Assembly (NCBI GenBank): GCA_902557235.1
Contig: CACDZR010000001.1
Coordinates: 160,631-224,630, forward strand
DNA from: an uncultured Pelagibacteraceae bacterium
Lineage (GTDB): Bacteria; Pseudomonadota; Alphaproteobacteria; Pelagibacterales; Pelagibacteraceae
Direction of reading: 5' to 3'
Length of the DNA stretch: 64,000 nucleotides
Numbering within the stretch: position 1 is the stretch's first letter; each line of letters begins with the position of its first letter. Below the pieces are notes generated by a model, which made no database searches, was not told where the DNA came from, and saw nothing but the letters and a program-made list of their open reading frames with translations. Positions 29,210-39,131 of this stretch are shown piece after piece. Made by a program: the position numbers and the translations under genes.

Positions 29210-30633
29210 TTAATTTTTTTTAATTGGTATAGTTCTAGATGATTAAATATTATATTTGATTTAACTTTATAGTTATTTAGCTTATTAGGTTTAACGAATC
29301 TCTCATTTGTTATGTCAGTGAAATAAATCAACCATAAATTATCTGGTAATTCAGAGTTATTATTATAGTCAATATAAATTAAATCTTTATCAATTTTTTC
29401 AGAATACTTTTTAAGATAATTTTCATATACAAAATTAATGTTAATAGGGTTGTTTTCAACGTAGACAAATGAATAATTTGGATTGTCATTTTCAACAATA
29501 TATTCTAAAGATTTTCTAACCTCAGGTTTTGATGGATAAATGTTTGTATAGAATTGTTTAAAAGTATTTTCTGTAAAATGATTTAAAAAACTTGGAGCTA
29601 CTAATAAAAAAATAAAAACATATTTTTTATATTTATTTTCAAAATTCAAACTCAAACTGCTGATTAAATATAATATTGGTATTAAAACAAAAAATATATA
29701 TCTATCTATTAGTATTGGCTCAAAAACTAGGCTGTAAGTAATTGGAATCAAGTATGTTAAGAATAAAAAAATAATAAGAAATAGTTCTATATCAAATTTA
29801 CTTAAAATTTTATTTAATTGACTTAAAATTAAATAGAGTAGGATTATTAAATGTAATAATCCTAAAATTCTTGAACCAAAAAAAGAGGAAAAATAATAAT
29901 TAGTGAAAAAAGAAGCTTTAAATCCTGGTATCCAAGAAGGCGTGTGTGATATATTGTTCAAGTAAATTAAAATAAATAAAAGAGATGAAATTGAGGTGGA
30001 TAAAAATAATAAAAAATTATTTTTTGTAAAATTATTCTTAATTATCCATAGCAAGAAAATATAAAAATTCATAGATATTATTACGATAATTGAATAGGCA
30101 TGACTAAAAAGCATTAAAAGAGAAACTATAAAAACTAATAGATAACTAAAAAAATTTTTAAACTCTCTAATTTTTCCTTTATAAAAAATAAGGTTAAGTA
30201 AAATTATAGTTAATAAAAATGTCAGTGTATAAGAGCGTAGCTCAATACTATATCGAATATGATAAATGTTAATTGTTAATAAAATAATTCCCAGAATTGC
30301 ACTTTTGTATGTTTTGTTAGTTTTTATAAATTTGTAAAAATAAAAAATTGAAATAATGCTTAAAAATAAGCTCAAATATCTTGAATACTCTAAATTATAT
30401 CCAAAAATTTTATGAAAAAATTTTAATATGATTTCATAAGTGACTGTTAAGTTTGAATCAAAGACCAACTTTATAGTTTCAAAAAAATCTAAATGTGGAT
30501 TTGATAAATAAAAACTTACCATTTCATCTGACCAAAAATCATTAAAATTTGTGTTGAAACCTCTTATCAACAATCCAAATAAAATGATTAAAGTTACAAA
30601 TAAAGTTTCATGTTTAAAGGAATTTGTTTTCAT
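29206..30633 (-). CDS. GT39/ArnT-like polytopic membrane glycosyltransferase
   Basis: FWSDEMVSFYLSNPH near N-terminus; many TM segments. Confidence 0.7.
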   Translation of the reverse strand: MKTNSFKHETLFVTLIILFGLLIRGFNTNFNDFWSDEMVSFYLSNPHLDFFETIKLVFDSNLTVTYEIILKFFHKIFGYNLEYSRYLSLFLSIISIFYFYKFIKTNKTYKSAILGIILLTINIYHIRYSIELRSYTLTFLLTIILLNLIFYKGKIREFKNFFSYLLVFIVSLLMLFSHAYSIIVIISMNFYIFLLWIIKNNFTKNNFLLFLSTSISSLLFILIYLNNISHTPSWIPGFKASFFTNYYFSSFFGSRILGLLHLIILLYLILSQLNKILSKFDIELFLIIFLFLTYLIPITYSLVFEPILIDRYIFFVLIPILYLISSLSLNFENKYKKYVFIFLLVAPSFLNHFTENTFKQFYTNIYPSKPEVRKSLEYIVENDNPNYSFVYVENNPININFVYENYLKKYSEKIDKDLIYIDYNNNSELPDNLWLIYFTDITNERFVKPNKLNNYKVKSNIIFNHLELYQLKKIN

Positions 30634-30679
30634 GATTTAATATTGCTACTATAATATATTAAACTAAATTAATTATATC

Positions 30680-31549
30680 ATGTTAAATAAGTTAGCAATA
30701 ATTGGTGGTAGTGGTCTTTACGATGTTGAAGAATTCAAAAAAAGAGAATTAATTGATTTAAAAACTCCCTGGGGTAAACCGTCCGACCAGATTTTAAAAA
30801 CTAATTATAACAATAAAGAAGTTTATTTTTTACCAAGACATGGGAGAGGTCATTTTATTTCTCCCTCTAAAATAAACTTTAGAGCAAATATTGATGCTCT
30901 TAAACAGCTAGGTGTAACTGACATTGTATCAGTATCAGCAGTTGGATCTTTAAAAGAAGATTTACCTCCAGGAAAGTTTGTTATTGTTGATCAATTTATT
31001 GACAGAACATTTGCAAGAAAAAAAACATTTTTCGAAGATGAAATTGTTGCTCATGTTTCTATGGCTCATCCAACCTCAAGTGGTTTGATGAATGCGTGTG
31101 AGGAAGCAATTAAAAAGGAAAAAATCGATTATCAAAGAAATGGAATATACGTTGTAATGGAAGGACCTCAATTTTCGACCTTAGCAGAGTCAAATTTATA
31201 TAGATCTTGGAAAGCGGATGTAATTGGTATGACTAATATGCCAGAGGCAAAATTAGCTCGAGAAGCAGAGATAAGATATGCATCTGTCTCGATGGTCACA
31301 GACTATGATTGTTGGCACCCAGATCATGAAAACGTTGATGTTCAACAAGTTATAAAAGTTTTATTAGGTAATGCTGCTAAAGCAAAAAATATGATTAAAA
31401 ATTTAATAGAAAATTTCGAAGATCACATTGATCTTAATGATCCAACTAATAATTGTTTGGATGTAGCAATTATAACAGCACCTGAAAAAAGAACAAAAAA
31501 GACAATAGAAAAACTTAAAACTGTTGCTGGTAGAGTTTTAAATAAATGA
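30680..31549 (+). CDS. mtnP: S-methyl-5'-thioadenosine phosphorylase
   Basis: LAIIGGSGLYD, GRGHFISPSKINFRANI, EGPQFSTLAES. Confidence 0.92.
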   Translation: MLNKLAIIGGSGLYDVEEFKKRELIDLKTPWGKPSDQILKTNYNNKEVYFLPRHGRGHFISPSKINFRANIDALKQLGVTDIVSVSAVGSLKEDLPPGKFVIVDQFIDRTFARKKTFFEDEIVAHVSMAHPTSSGLMNACEEAIKKEKIDYQRNGIYVVMEGPQFSTLAESNLYRSWKADVIGMTNMPEAKLAREAEIRYASVSMVTDYDCWHPDHENVDVQQVIKVLLGNAAKAKNMIKNLIENFEDHIDLNDPTNNCLDVAIITAPEKRTKKTIEKLKTVAGRVLNK

Positions 31550-32616
31550 GAATTCAAGGAAAAGAATATCGGACTATATGGTTTGAAAATAATGTTGTAA
31601 AAATTATTGATCAAACAAAACTTCCACACCAATTTATTATTAAAGACCTTAAAACAGTTAAGGACTCAATTAATGCGATAAAGGTAATGGAGGTAAGAGG
31701 CGCACCTTTAATAGGAGCTACAGCCGCTTATGGAATGGTTTTAGCTATTATTGAAAATAATGATCAATCATTTTTAAAGAAATCTGCAAAAGATTTAATT
31801 AGCTCAAGACCAACAGCAATAAATTTAAAATGGGCTGTTGATAGAATGATTAATAAATTATCCGGTGTTAATAGCGATAAAATTTTAGAAATAGCTTTGA
31901 ATGAAGCAAAAGATATATGTGAAGAGGATGTAAAATTTTGTGAAAATATCGGATTGAATGGACTAAAAATTATTGAGGAAATCTATAATAAAAAAAAGGA
32001 TACAGTTAATATATTAACTCATTGCAATGCAGGTTGGCTAGCAACAATAAATTGGGGGACTGCAACTTCTCCAATTTATCATGCACACAAAAAAGGAATT
32101 CCTGTTCATGTGTGGGCAGATGAAACAAGGCCAAGAAATCAAGGTGCAAACCTCACTTCATATGAATTAAATGAAGAAGGAGTTAATAACACAATCATTG
32201 CAGATAACACAGGTGGAATTTTAATGCAAAGAGGTGAGGTTGATATGTGTATTGTTGGAACAGATAGAACTTTAGCTAATGGAGATGTTTGTAATAAAGT
32301 TGGAACTTATCTTAAAGCACTAGCAGCTCATGATAACAAGATTCCTTTTTATGTTGCATTACCAAGCTCTACAATAGATTGGAATTTAAAAGATCATAAA
32401 GATATTCCAATTGAAGAGAGAAATTCAGATGAATTATCTCATATGGAAGGTTTAGATGAAAAAGGAGACATTAAAAAGATTCAAATATATCCAAAAAAAA
32501 GTAAAGCTATGAATTTAGCTTTTGATGTAACTCCTGCAAAATATGTTACTGGATTAATTACTGAAAAAGGTGTGTGCGAAGCATCGGAAAAAGGACTTAA
32601 AGAATTATTTAAATGA
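31546..32616 (+). CDS. mtnA: S-methyl-5-thioribose-1-phosphate isomerase
   Basis: MEVRGAPLIGATAAYG, THCNAGWLATINWGTA, VWADETRPRNQGA. Confidence 0.93.
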   Translation: MRIQGKEYRTIWFENNVVKIIDQTKLPHQFIIKDLKTVKDSINAIKVMEVRGAPLIGATAAYGMVLAIIENNDQSFLKKSAKDLISSRPTAINLKWAVDRMINKLSGVNSDKILEIALNEAKDICEEDVKFCENIGLNGLKIIEEIYNKKKDTVNILTHCNAGWLATINWGTATSPIYHAHKKGIPVHVWADETRPRNQGANLTSYELNEEGVNNTIIADNTGGILMQRGEVDMCIVGTDRTLANGDVCNKVGTYLKALAAHDNKIPFYVALPSSTIDWNLKDHKDIPIEERNSDELSHMEGLDEKGDIKKIQIYPKKSKAMNLAFDVTPAKYVTGLITEKGVCEASEKGLKELFK

Positions 32617-33266
32617 AAAATTTAGATCAAAGAAATCAAATTATTGAATATTCATTAAAATTAAATTCTACAAATCTCTCACCTCTTAGATCTGGCAATA
32701 TATCATTAAGAGGAATGGAGAATGATATAGAGGGATACTTAATTACCCCATCAGGAAAAAAATATGAAACATTAAAACCTGAAGACATTGTTTTTATGGG
32801 ATTAAATGAAAATGAAAAAAACGATCTAACCAACAAACCATCGTCTGAATGGAGATTTCATCGAGATATCTATAGAAATAAAAAAGGGGCACATGCCATT
32901 GTTCATGCTCATTCTCCACACGCAACGGCTGTATCTTCACATGGAAAACCCATTCCACCTTTTCATTACATGATTGCTCTTGCAGGAGGAGATGACATTA
33001 AATGTGCTGAATACGCGACTTTTGGAACTGAAGCGTTGTCTAAAAATGTAATCAAAGCTTTAGAGAATAGAAGTGCTTGCTTAATGTCTAATCACGGGCA
33101 GGTTGCTTTTGGAAAAAATTTAGAGGATGCATTTGAACTTGCACAAGAGATAGAAAATATTTGTCATCAATACACTATTGCACTAAAGTTAGGTGAACCT
33201 AAGATTCTTTCATTTGAAGAAATGAAAAAAGTTTTAGATAAGGCTAAAAACTATAAAAAAGGGTAA
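32613..33266 (+). CDS. class II aldolase, fuculose-phosphate-aldolase-like
   Basis: LRSGNISLRG, SSEWRFHRDIYR, VHAHSPHATAVS, MSNHGQVAFG. Confidence 0.87.
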   Translation: MKNLDQRNQIIEYSLKLNSTNLSPLRSGNISLRGMENDIEGYLITPSGKKYETLKPEDIVFMGLNENEKNDLTNKPSSEWRFHRDIYRNKKGAHAIVHAHSPHATAVSSHGKPIPPFHYMIALAGGDDIKCAEYATFGTEALSKNVIKALENRSACLMSNHGQVAFGKNLEDAFELAQEIENICHQYTIALKLGEPKILSFEEMKKVLDKAKNYKKG

Positions 33267-33267
33267 G

Positions 33268-34308
33268 ATGATTAAAGTTGGGGAGCATATTACTTTAGAT
33301 ATTATAGGTACTACAAAAGAGTACGATTCTACAGTTTTTGAAAAAGTAATAAATGAAATTGCTAAAGCAGCTAATGTAACTATTTTAAATATTTCAAAAT
33401 ATAAATTTGAACCTCAGGGCTTTACAATTTTAGCTTTATTAGCCGAAAGTCACATCAGTTTTCATACATTTCCAGAAAATGGAATAATTAGTTTTGATTT
33501 TTTTACTTGTGGAAAAATAAGCCCATCAGTAGCAATCGATATTGTTAAAAAAGAATTTGAACATAAAAGAATTGTTAAAAAAGAATTTAATAGAGATACT
33601 AGATCTCTTTACCACGATATCTATAGTTCACCAGGATTACAAAAATCGTATGTTGTAAATGAAGTTTTAGAAGATTTTAAATCAAAAGTTGGTCAACACA
33701 TTGAAATTTTAGAATTAGAACAATTTGGAAAATCTTTATTTATTGATGGTGAAATACAGGTAGCGTCATCAGACGAACATTTGTACAGTTCAACTTTTGT
33801 TGGAGCAGGTCTGAAGTTAAATAAAAAAAATGAAAGAGCAGCAATAATTGGTGGTGGTGATGGGGGTGTTGCAAGAGAATGTATTTCAAAAAAGTTTAAT
33901 TTTATAGATTGGTACGAATTAGATCCAGAAGTTGTAGATGTTTGCAATAAACATCTTGGTGATATAGGAAAAAGATCTACAGAAAAGAATTCTGTAAAAT
34001 GTGTATGGGGTGACGCGTTTGAAAGTATAAAGACAGTAAATGAAGATACGTATGATCATATTTATGTTGATTTAAATGATGATCAGTTTTGTATAGATCT
34101 TGCTGCTAAAAATATGGACTCTTTAGTGAGAATACTTAAACCTAAAGGAGTTATAACTGCACAGGTAGGAAGTCAGGACAAAAAACCTCTTCAAGTTGAA
34201 AATTGGTTGAATGTATTCAACCATCATTTTGGAAACACTAATTTATCCAGAGTTTACATACCTAGTTTTGATTGTTCTTGGAACTTTTCTTCTTCAATAA
34301 ATCATTAA
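33268..34308 (+). CDS. speD-speE: S-adenosylmethionine decarboxylase-spermidine synthase fusion (SpeD-SpeE)
   Basis: SpeD cleavage-site motif AESHISFHTFPE plus SpeE motifs FIDGEIQVASSDEHLY and IIGGGDGGVARE in one ORF. Confidence 0.9.
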   Translation: MIKVGEHITLDIIGTTKEYDSTVFEKVINEIAKAANVTILNISKYKFEPQGFTILALLAESHISFHTFPENGIISFDFFTCGKISPSVAIDIVKKEFEHKRIVKKEFNRDTRSLYHDIYSSPGLQKSYVVNEVLEDFKSKVGQHIEILELEQFGKSLFIDGEIQVASSDEHLYSSTFVGAGLKLNKKNERAAIIGGGDGGVARECISKKFNFIDWYELDPEVVDVCNKHLGDIGKRSTEKNSVKCVWGDAFESIKTVNEDTYDHIYVDLNDDQFCIDLAAKNMDSLVRILKPKGVITAQVGSQDKKPLQVENWLNVFNHHFGNTNLSRVYIPSFDCSWNFSSSINH

Positions 34309-34369
34309 TTTTTTCTTTTTAATATCTACAATTTGTGAAATACTATTTTTTTTATTAAAGGAGATAACA

Positions 34370-35197
34370 ATGAATATATTCAAGAAAACTATTTTTTCAG
34401 TTTTACTTTCTCTATTGGTAATGGGAAATGTTAATGCTGATAAAATAAGAATTGGAACAGAGGGTGCTTATCCTCCATGGAACTCAAAAAATGAGGCAGG
34501 TAAGTTAATAGGTTTTGAAGTTGAATTAGCTTACACGCTATGCAGATACATTGGACAACAATGTGTAATAGTTGAACAAGATTGGGATGGAATGATTCCA
34601 GCTTTAATCATGAGAAAGTTTGATGCGATAATGGCAGGAATGTCAATTACTGCAGAACGACAAAAAGCTATAAGCTTTTCTCAAGGTTACGCTGATGAAG
34701 TTGCATCTTTAGCAGTTATGAAAGGATCTAGTCTGGAAGGTTTAGATACACCAGCTGGAATAAACCTTACTAAACCAAATGCTGCAGCTAAAAAAGCTCT
34801 CAAAACACTTACAGCTGCATTAGCAGGTAAAACTGTTTGTGTGCAAACTGCTACGATCCACCAAAACTTTTTAGACTCTGGTGATGTAGGAAAAGTAAAT
34901 GTAAGAACTTATAAAACACAAGACGAAGTTAACCTAGATTTAGCATCTGGAAGATGTGATGCTGCATTAGCTGCTGCTGTTGCATTTAGTGATTATGCGG
35001 AAAAATCTGGTAAGCCAGTTGTCTTAACTGGACCAACTTTCTCAGGTGGTGCATTTGGAAACGGTGTTGGAGTAGGTATTAGAAAAGATGATACTGAACT
35101 TTTGAAAAAGTTTAACGCCGCTATCAATAAAGCTAGAAAAAACGGAGACATTAGTAGAATTGCTACTAAGTGGTTTGGTTTCGACGCTTCTATGTAA
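34370..35197 (+). CDS. polar amino acid ABC transporter substrate-binding protein
   Basis: IRIGTEGAYPPWNSKNEAGKLIGFEVEL..DWDGMIPALIMRKFDAIMAGMSIT. Confidence 0.9.
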   Translation: MNIFKKTIFSVLLSLLVMGNVNADKIRIGTEGAYPPWNSKNEAGKLIGFEVELAYTLCRYIGQQCVIVEQDWDGMIPALIMRKFDAIMAGMSITAERQKAISFSQGYADEVASLAVMKGSSLEGLDTPAGINLTKPNAAAKKALKTLTAALAGKTVCVQTATIHQNFLDSGDVGKVNVRTYKTQDEVNLDLASGRCDAALAAAVAFSDYAEKSGKPVVLTGPTFSGGAFGNGVGVGIRKDDTELLKKFNAAINKARKNGDISRIATKWFGFDASM

Positions 35198-35210
35198 TTA
35201 AATTTTAGAT

Positions 35211-35237
35211 TTGGCGACTATCATGTATAGTCGCCAA
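35211..35237 (+). promoter_or_regulatory. stem-loop between SBP and permease genes
   Basis: perfect 11-bp inverted repeat TTGGCGACTAT-CATGT-ATAGTCGCCAA ending 5 nt before permease ATG; no T-run. Confidence 0.8.
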
Positions 35238-35242
35238 TCTGT

Positions 35243-35935
35243 ATGGAACTTCTAGCATTTGGAGATACTGGTTGGGGTGATGAATTATTTTATGCAACCC
35301 TGATGACAATAGCTGTTTCAATAACAGCAATGTTTATAGGTTTTCTTTTTGCTTTAATCTTTACACCATTAAAATTATCAAAAAATAAGTTTTTAAATTT
35401 TATCGCCAATTCTTACACAACTATAATAAGAGGTGTTCCAGAGTTATTAGTAATTTACCTTTTCTTTTTTGGTGGAACTGGTGCAGTAATGTTTGTTGCA
35501 TCAATATTTGGTTATAATGAATATATTGAAATAAATGCATTTATTACAGGTGCATTTGCGATTGGGATAATCTCTGGCGCTTATTCTACAGAAGTTTTTA
35601 GAGGAGCAATACAATCAATTGATAATGGCCAGTTTGAAGCTGCTAACGTATTAGGTCTCAATAAGTTTGGGAAATTTTTTAAAATTATTTTACCTCAAAC
35701 ATTAAGATTAGCTATTCCAAATCTAAGTAACGTTTGGCAAATAACACTCAAAGATACTTCTTTAATCTCAGTTACAGGTTTAGTTGAAATCATGAGACAG
35801 TCGTATATTGCTGCTGGATCAACAAGAGATCCATTATTCTTTTATTCATTTGCTGCAGTTTTATATTTATTACTCACTTTTGTAAGCATGAAATTAATCA
35901 ACAGATTAGAAGTTAGATATAGTAGGGGGTATTGA
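35243..35935 (+). CDS. polar amino acid ABC transporter permease
   Basis: EAANVLGLNKFGKFFKIILPQTLRLAIPNLSN EAA loop. Confidence 0.88.
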   Translation: MELLAFGDTGWGDELFYATLMTIAVSITAMFIGFLFALIFTPLKLSKNKFLNFIANSYTTIIRGVPELLVIYLFFFGGTGAVMFVASIFGYNEYIEINAFITGAFAIGIISGAYSTEVFRGAIQSIDNGQFEAANVLGLNKFGKFFKIILPQTLRLAIPNLSNVWQITLKDTSLISVTGLVEIMRQSYIAAGSTRDPLFFYSFAAVLYLLLTFVSMKLINRLEVRYSRGY

Positions 35936-36609
35936 TGGATCTTGAATTGATGATTAATAGTTTCCCAAAGTTACTTAATGCTGCTGTAATAACTTTAAAA
36001 CTTCTTTCAGTTTCTTTAATAATTGGATTGTTCATTGGATTATTTTTTGCGATTCTTAGATTGAATAAAAATATTTTAATCAATAGATTTGCTTATGGAT
36101 ATTCATATGTTTTTAGGGGCACTCCACTTTTAGTACAGATTTTTATAATTTATTTTGGATTAGGTCAGATTGAATATTTAAGGTCGACAGTTTTATGGGT
36201 AATTTTAAAAGAACCATATTGGTGCGCAATTATTGCTTTTGCTCTAAACACGGGTGCTTATACTTCAGAGATATTAAGATCAGCATTTCAAACAATTAAA
36301 CCTGGAATAATAGAGGCAGGTAAAAGTTTAGGTATCTCAAATAAAGTAATCTTTTATAAAATTCAGATACCTATAGCTATAAGACAATCTTTACCAGCTT
36401 ATGGAAATGAAATTATCCTGATGATGAAAGGAACTTCTTTAGCAAGTACAGTTACCATAATGGACCTTACAGGTGTTGCAAAATATATAATTTCAACAAC
36501 TTTTAAACCAATTGAAGTATTTATAGTTGCTGGTGGGATTTATCTATTTATGACTTTTATCATTCACAACGTAATTAAATTTTTAGAGAAAAAATATAGT
36601 TTTAATTAA
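35935..36609 (+). CDS. polar amino acid ABC transporter permease
   Basis: EAGKSLGISNKVIFYKIQIPIAIRQSLPAYGNE EAA loop; ATG at 35935 preferred to TTG 35932. Confidence 0.87.
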   Translation: MDLELMINSFPKLLNAAVITLKLLSVSLIIGLFIGLFFAILRLNKNILINRFAYGYSYVFRGTPLLVQIFIIYFGLGQIEYLRSTVLWVILKEPYWCAIIAFALNTGAYTSEILRSAFQTIKPGIIEAGKSLGISNKVIFYKIQIPIAIRQSLPAYGNEIILMMKGTSLASTVTIMDLTGVAKYIISTTFKPIEVFIVAGGIYLFMTFIIHNVIKFLEKKYSFN

Positions 36610-37758
36610 AGCACTACTAAGTCTAATTTTTGTTTACCAAGTCTTTCATTACCATCTTCTGTAACTAAGTAAGTTTCACCAAGATTCATGGCTAGCTGAT
36701 GTTCAGAGTCCATTAATATCATATGCATAAAAAATATATTTCCAGGCTGAATTACATAAGGATTATTGGTGTAAAGCATTGGCCAATCCATCCAGTTTGG
36801 AGAAAAAGTATTTCCTAATGAGTAACCACAAGCGTTCATTCGTGCTTTTTTAAAACCAAGTTCATCAAATGTTTTTGCATGAATATCAAAAACTTCTCCA
36901 ACTTTATTCCCAGGTTTTAATTTACTTTCACAATTTTTAAGAGCTTCAACACATGCTTCATGCATTTTATGATGTTTAGGATCTGCTTTACCAATAGGAA
37001 TAGTTCTAAACATTGCAGAATGGTAATGTCTATAAGTACCAGCCCATTCAATAGTTAATTGATCTTGTTTATCTAAAATTTGTTTTTCTGCTTGATAACG
37101 ACAAAGCAGTGCATTTTTACCAGAACCAATTATAAATTCATTTGCAGGATAATCTCCACCACCTTCAAATATAACTCTGTTCATTTCTGCTAATATCTTA
37201 GATTCGCTAACACCAGCTTTTGCATATTTCCATGCCTCGTCTAAAGCTTTATCAGCAAGCTCTGCAGCTTTTTTAACATAAACAATTTCCTCTTTAGATT
37301 TTACTACTCGTAATTTTGTTATTAAGTCTGATTTATCTTCAATAGAACAATAATTTTCTAAAGAATTGTTTAATCGAAGAGCATTACGACCAGTTAAACC
37401 ATAAGCTTCATATTCAACTCCTAATTTTTTTCCTTTAAGATTTAACTCATTTAAAATAATTTTAAGATCATCAGTTGGATTTGATCCATCTTTATCAACC
37501 CATATCCTGATATCTTCTATGTTAGATGTATTTTGAGCCTGTCTTAAATCAGGAGCTCTTGTGAGCAGTATTATATTTCCGCTTTTATCTAAAACCAATG
37601 TCTGAAAAAAAAACATAACCAAAGGTATCATATCCAGTTAACCAATACATGGACTCTTGTCTAAACATTAAAAGAGCATCAAGATTTTGCTCTTTCATCG
37701 AATTTAAAACTTTATTTTTTCTGCTAGAAAACTCTTCTTTTGAAAAATGAAGCGCCAT
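36606..37758 (-). pseudogene. M24 (Xaa-Pro aminopeptidase/creatinase-like) peptidase interrupted by a +1 frameshift in a T9 run
   Basis: frame 1 from ATG 37758 reads MALHFSKEEFSSRKNKVLNSMKEQNLDALLMFRQESMYWLTGYDTFGYVFF; the other frame continues QTLVLDKSGNIILLTRAPD; one extra T at 37605-37613. Confidence 0.8.
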
Positions 37759-37767
37759 TAGAATTAT

Positions 37768-38157
37768 TTAGTAACTAGTATATTCTTTTATCTCTTTTAT
37801 AACTGAACCGGTGTGATTATTAATTTCTAATTTTATTTTTGCACGATCATCATTAAGAAAATGGACGTCTCTTGAAAGTTTAATAAATTTTTCGCCAAAA
37901 TCTTTATCTTTTTCACATTGTCTTTTATCATCCTCAATAACCCATAGTTTAGAATTTATTTCTTTTAATGATTGATAAAGATCATTAAGTTTATCGTCAG
38001 ATTTTACATTCTTATCCAACTGATCTTTTAAAATAGAGTGTTCATTGTTAATAAATTTTAGTTTTTCCGAATCTTTAATTTTTCCTTGTTTGATTTCTAA
38101 AATTGAAATTTTATCTAAAAGTTCACCTATCGAAACTTCAACTATAATTTTATTCAT
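37768..38157 (-). CDS. DUF6165-like coiled-coil protein
   Basis: VEVSIGELLDKISILEIKQGKI. Confidence 0.6.
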   Translation of the reverse strand: MNKIIVEVSIGELLDKISILEIKQGKIKDSEKLKFINNEHSILKDQLDKNVKSDDKLNDLYQSLKEINSKLWVIEDDKRQCEKDKDFGEKFIKLSRDVHFLNDDRAKIKLEINNHTGSVIKEIKEYTSY

Positions 38158-38189
38158 AAAATTTAATACTGTGCTATCTTGTTATAAAT

Positions 38190-39131
38190 ATGTCTAATAT
38201 TTTAATTATTAAACACGGATCATTAGGAGATATAGCTCAAGCAAGTGGTGCAATTCAAGACATATCTGAAAATCATAAAAATGATCGAATTTATTTACTA
38301 ACTACAAAAGCTTATTTAGAAGTTTTTAAAAAAAATCCATTTATTCATGAAGTAATTCTAGATAAAAGGTTGCCAAGATATAATCTTATATACTTATATT
38401 TCTTAATGAGGGAACTTAAGAAACATAGTTTTTCAAAAGTTTTCGATCTTCAAAATTCCTCAAGAACAAATTTTTATAAAAATATTCTTTTTCCTAAAGC
38501 AAAAAAAGAAACATGGTCTAGCTCAATTACAACTTTGCCAGAAGTAATAGATAAAAAGGAATTTGATAAACACTCTGTTCTAGATAGATTTAATCATCAA
38601 TTACAAACATCAGGACTAAAAACATCTCATACTTTAAATCCTAATTTTAGTTGGGCTGGCTCTGAGATCAGTAAAATTAAAGATCATTTCAAATTAGACA
38701 AATTTATTTTATTATTTCCTTTTTGCTCACCTCACTTACACATTAAGAAATGGCCTTATTACAATGATCTTATAAAACTTATTTTAGATAAATTTGGTAA
38801 CGAGTATAAAATTGTAATAGCTCCGGGCCCCTCTGAGATAAATGATGCAAAAGAAATAAATGCTGAAATTTTATTAGATAATGGAAAAGCGCTTGATATT
38901 TCTCAACTAACTTCTTTAATTAAAGAAAGCACCTTTGTTATTGCAAATGATACTGGACCTGCTCATATTGCAGCTCATGTTGGAGCTAAAGGCTTAACTT
39001 TATTTGGAAAACATACTACTGCATACAAAGTCAGCATTGAAAGAGATAATTTTAAAGCAATTGAAGTAACAGACTTGAATAATTTAAGTGCAGAAAAAGT
39101 TTTTGAAAGATTATCTAATTCTTTATCTTAG
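38190..39131 (+). CDS. GT9 (heptosyltransferase-like) glycosyltransferase
   Basis: ILIIKHGSLGDIAQASGAI; VIANDTGPAHIAAHVGAKGLTLFG. Confidence 0.87.
   Translation: MSNILIIKHGSLGDIAQASGAIQDISENHKNDRIYLLTTKAYLEVFKKNPFIHEVILDKRLPRYNLIYLYFLMRELKKHSFSKVFDLQNSSRTNFYKNILFPKAKKETWSSSITTLPEVIDKKEFDKHSVLDRFNHQLQTSGLKTSHTLNPNFSWAGSEISKIKDHFKLDKFILLFPFCSPHLHIKKWPYYNDLIKLILDKFGNEYKIVIAPGPSEINDAKEINAEILLDNGKALDISQLTSLIKESTFVIANDTGPAHIAAHVGAKGLTLFGKHTTAYKVSIERDNFKAIEVTDLNNLSAEKVFERLSNSLS

Noticed and set aside
30634-30679. Possible SAM-type riboswitch upstream of mtnP
   Set aside because: Only a 46-bp divergent AT-rich gap with no conserved core that I could identify; too short for the known SAM classes.
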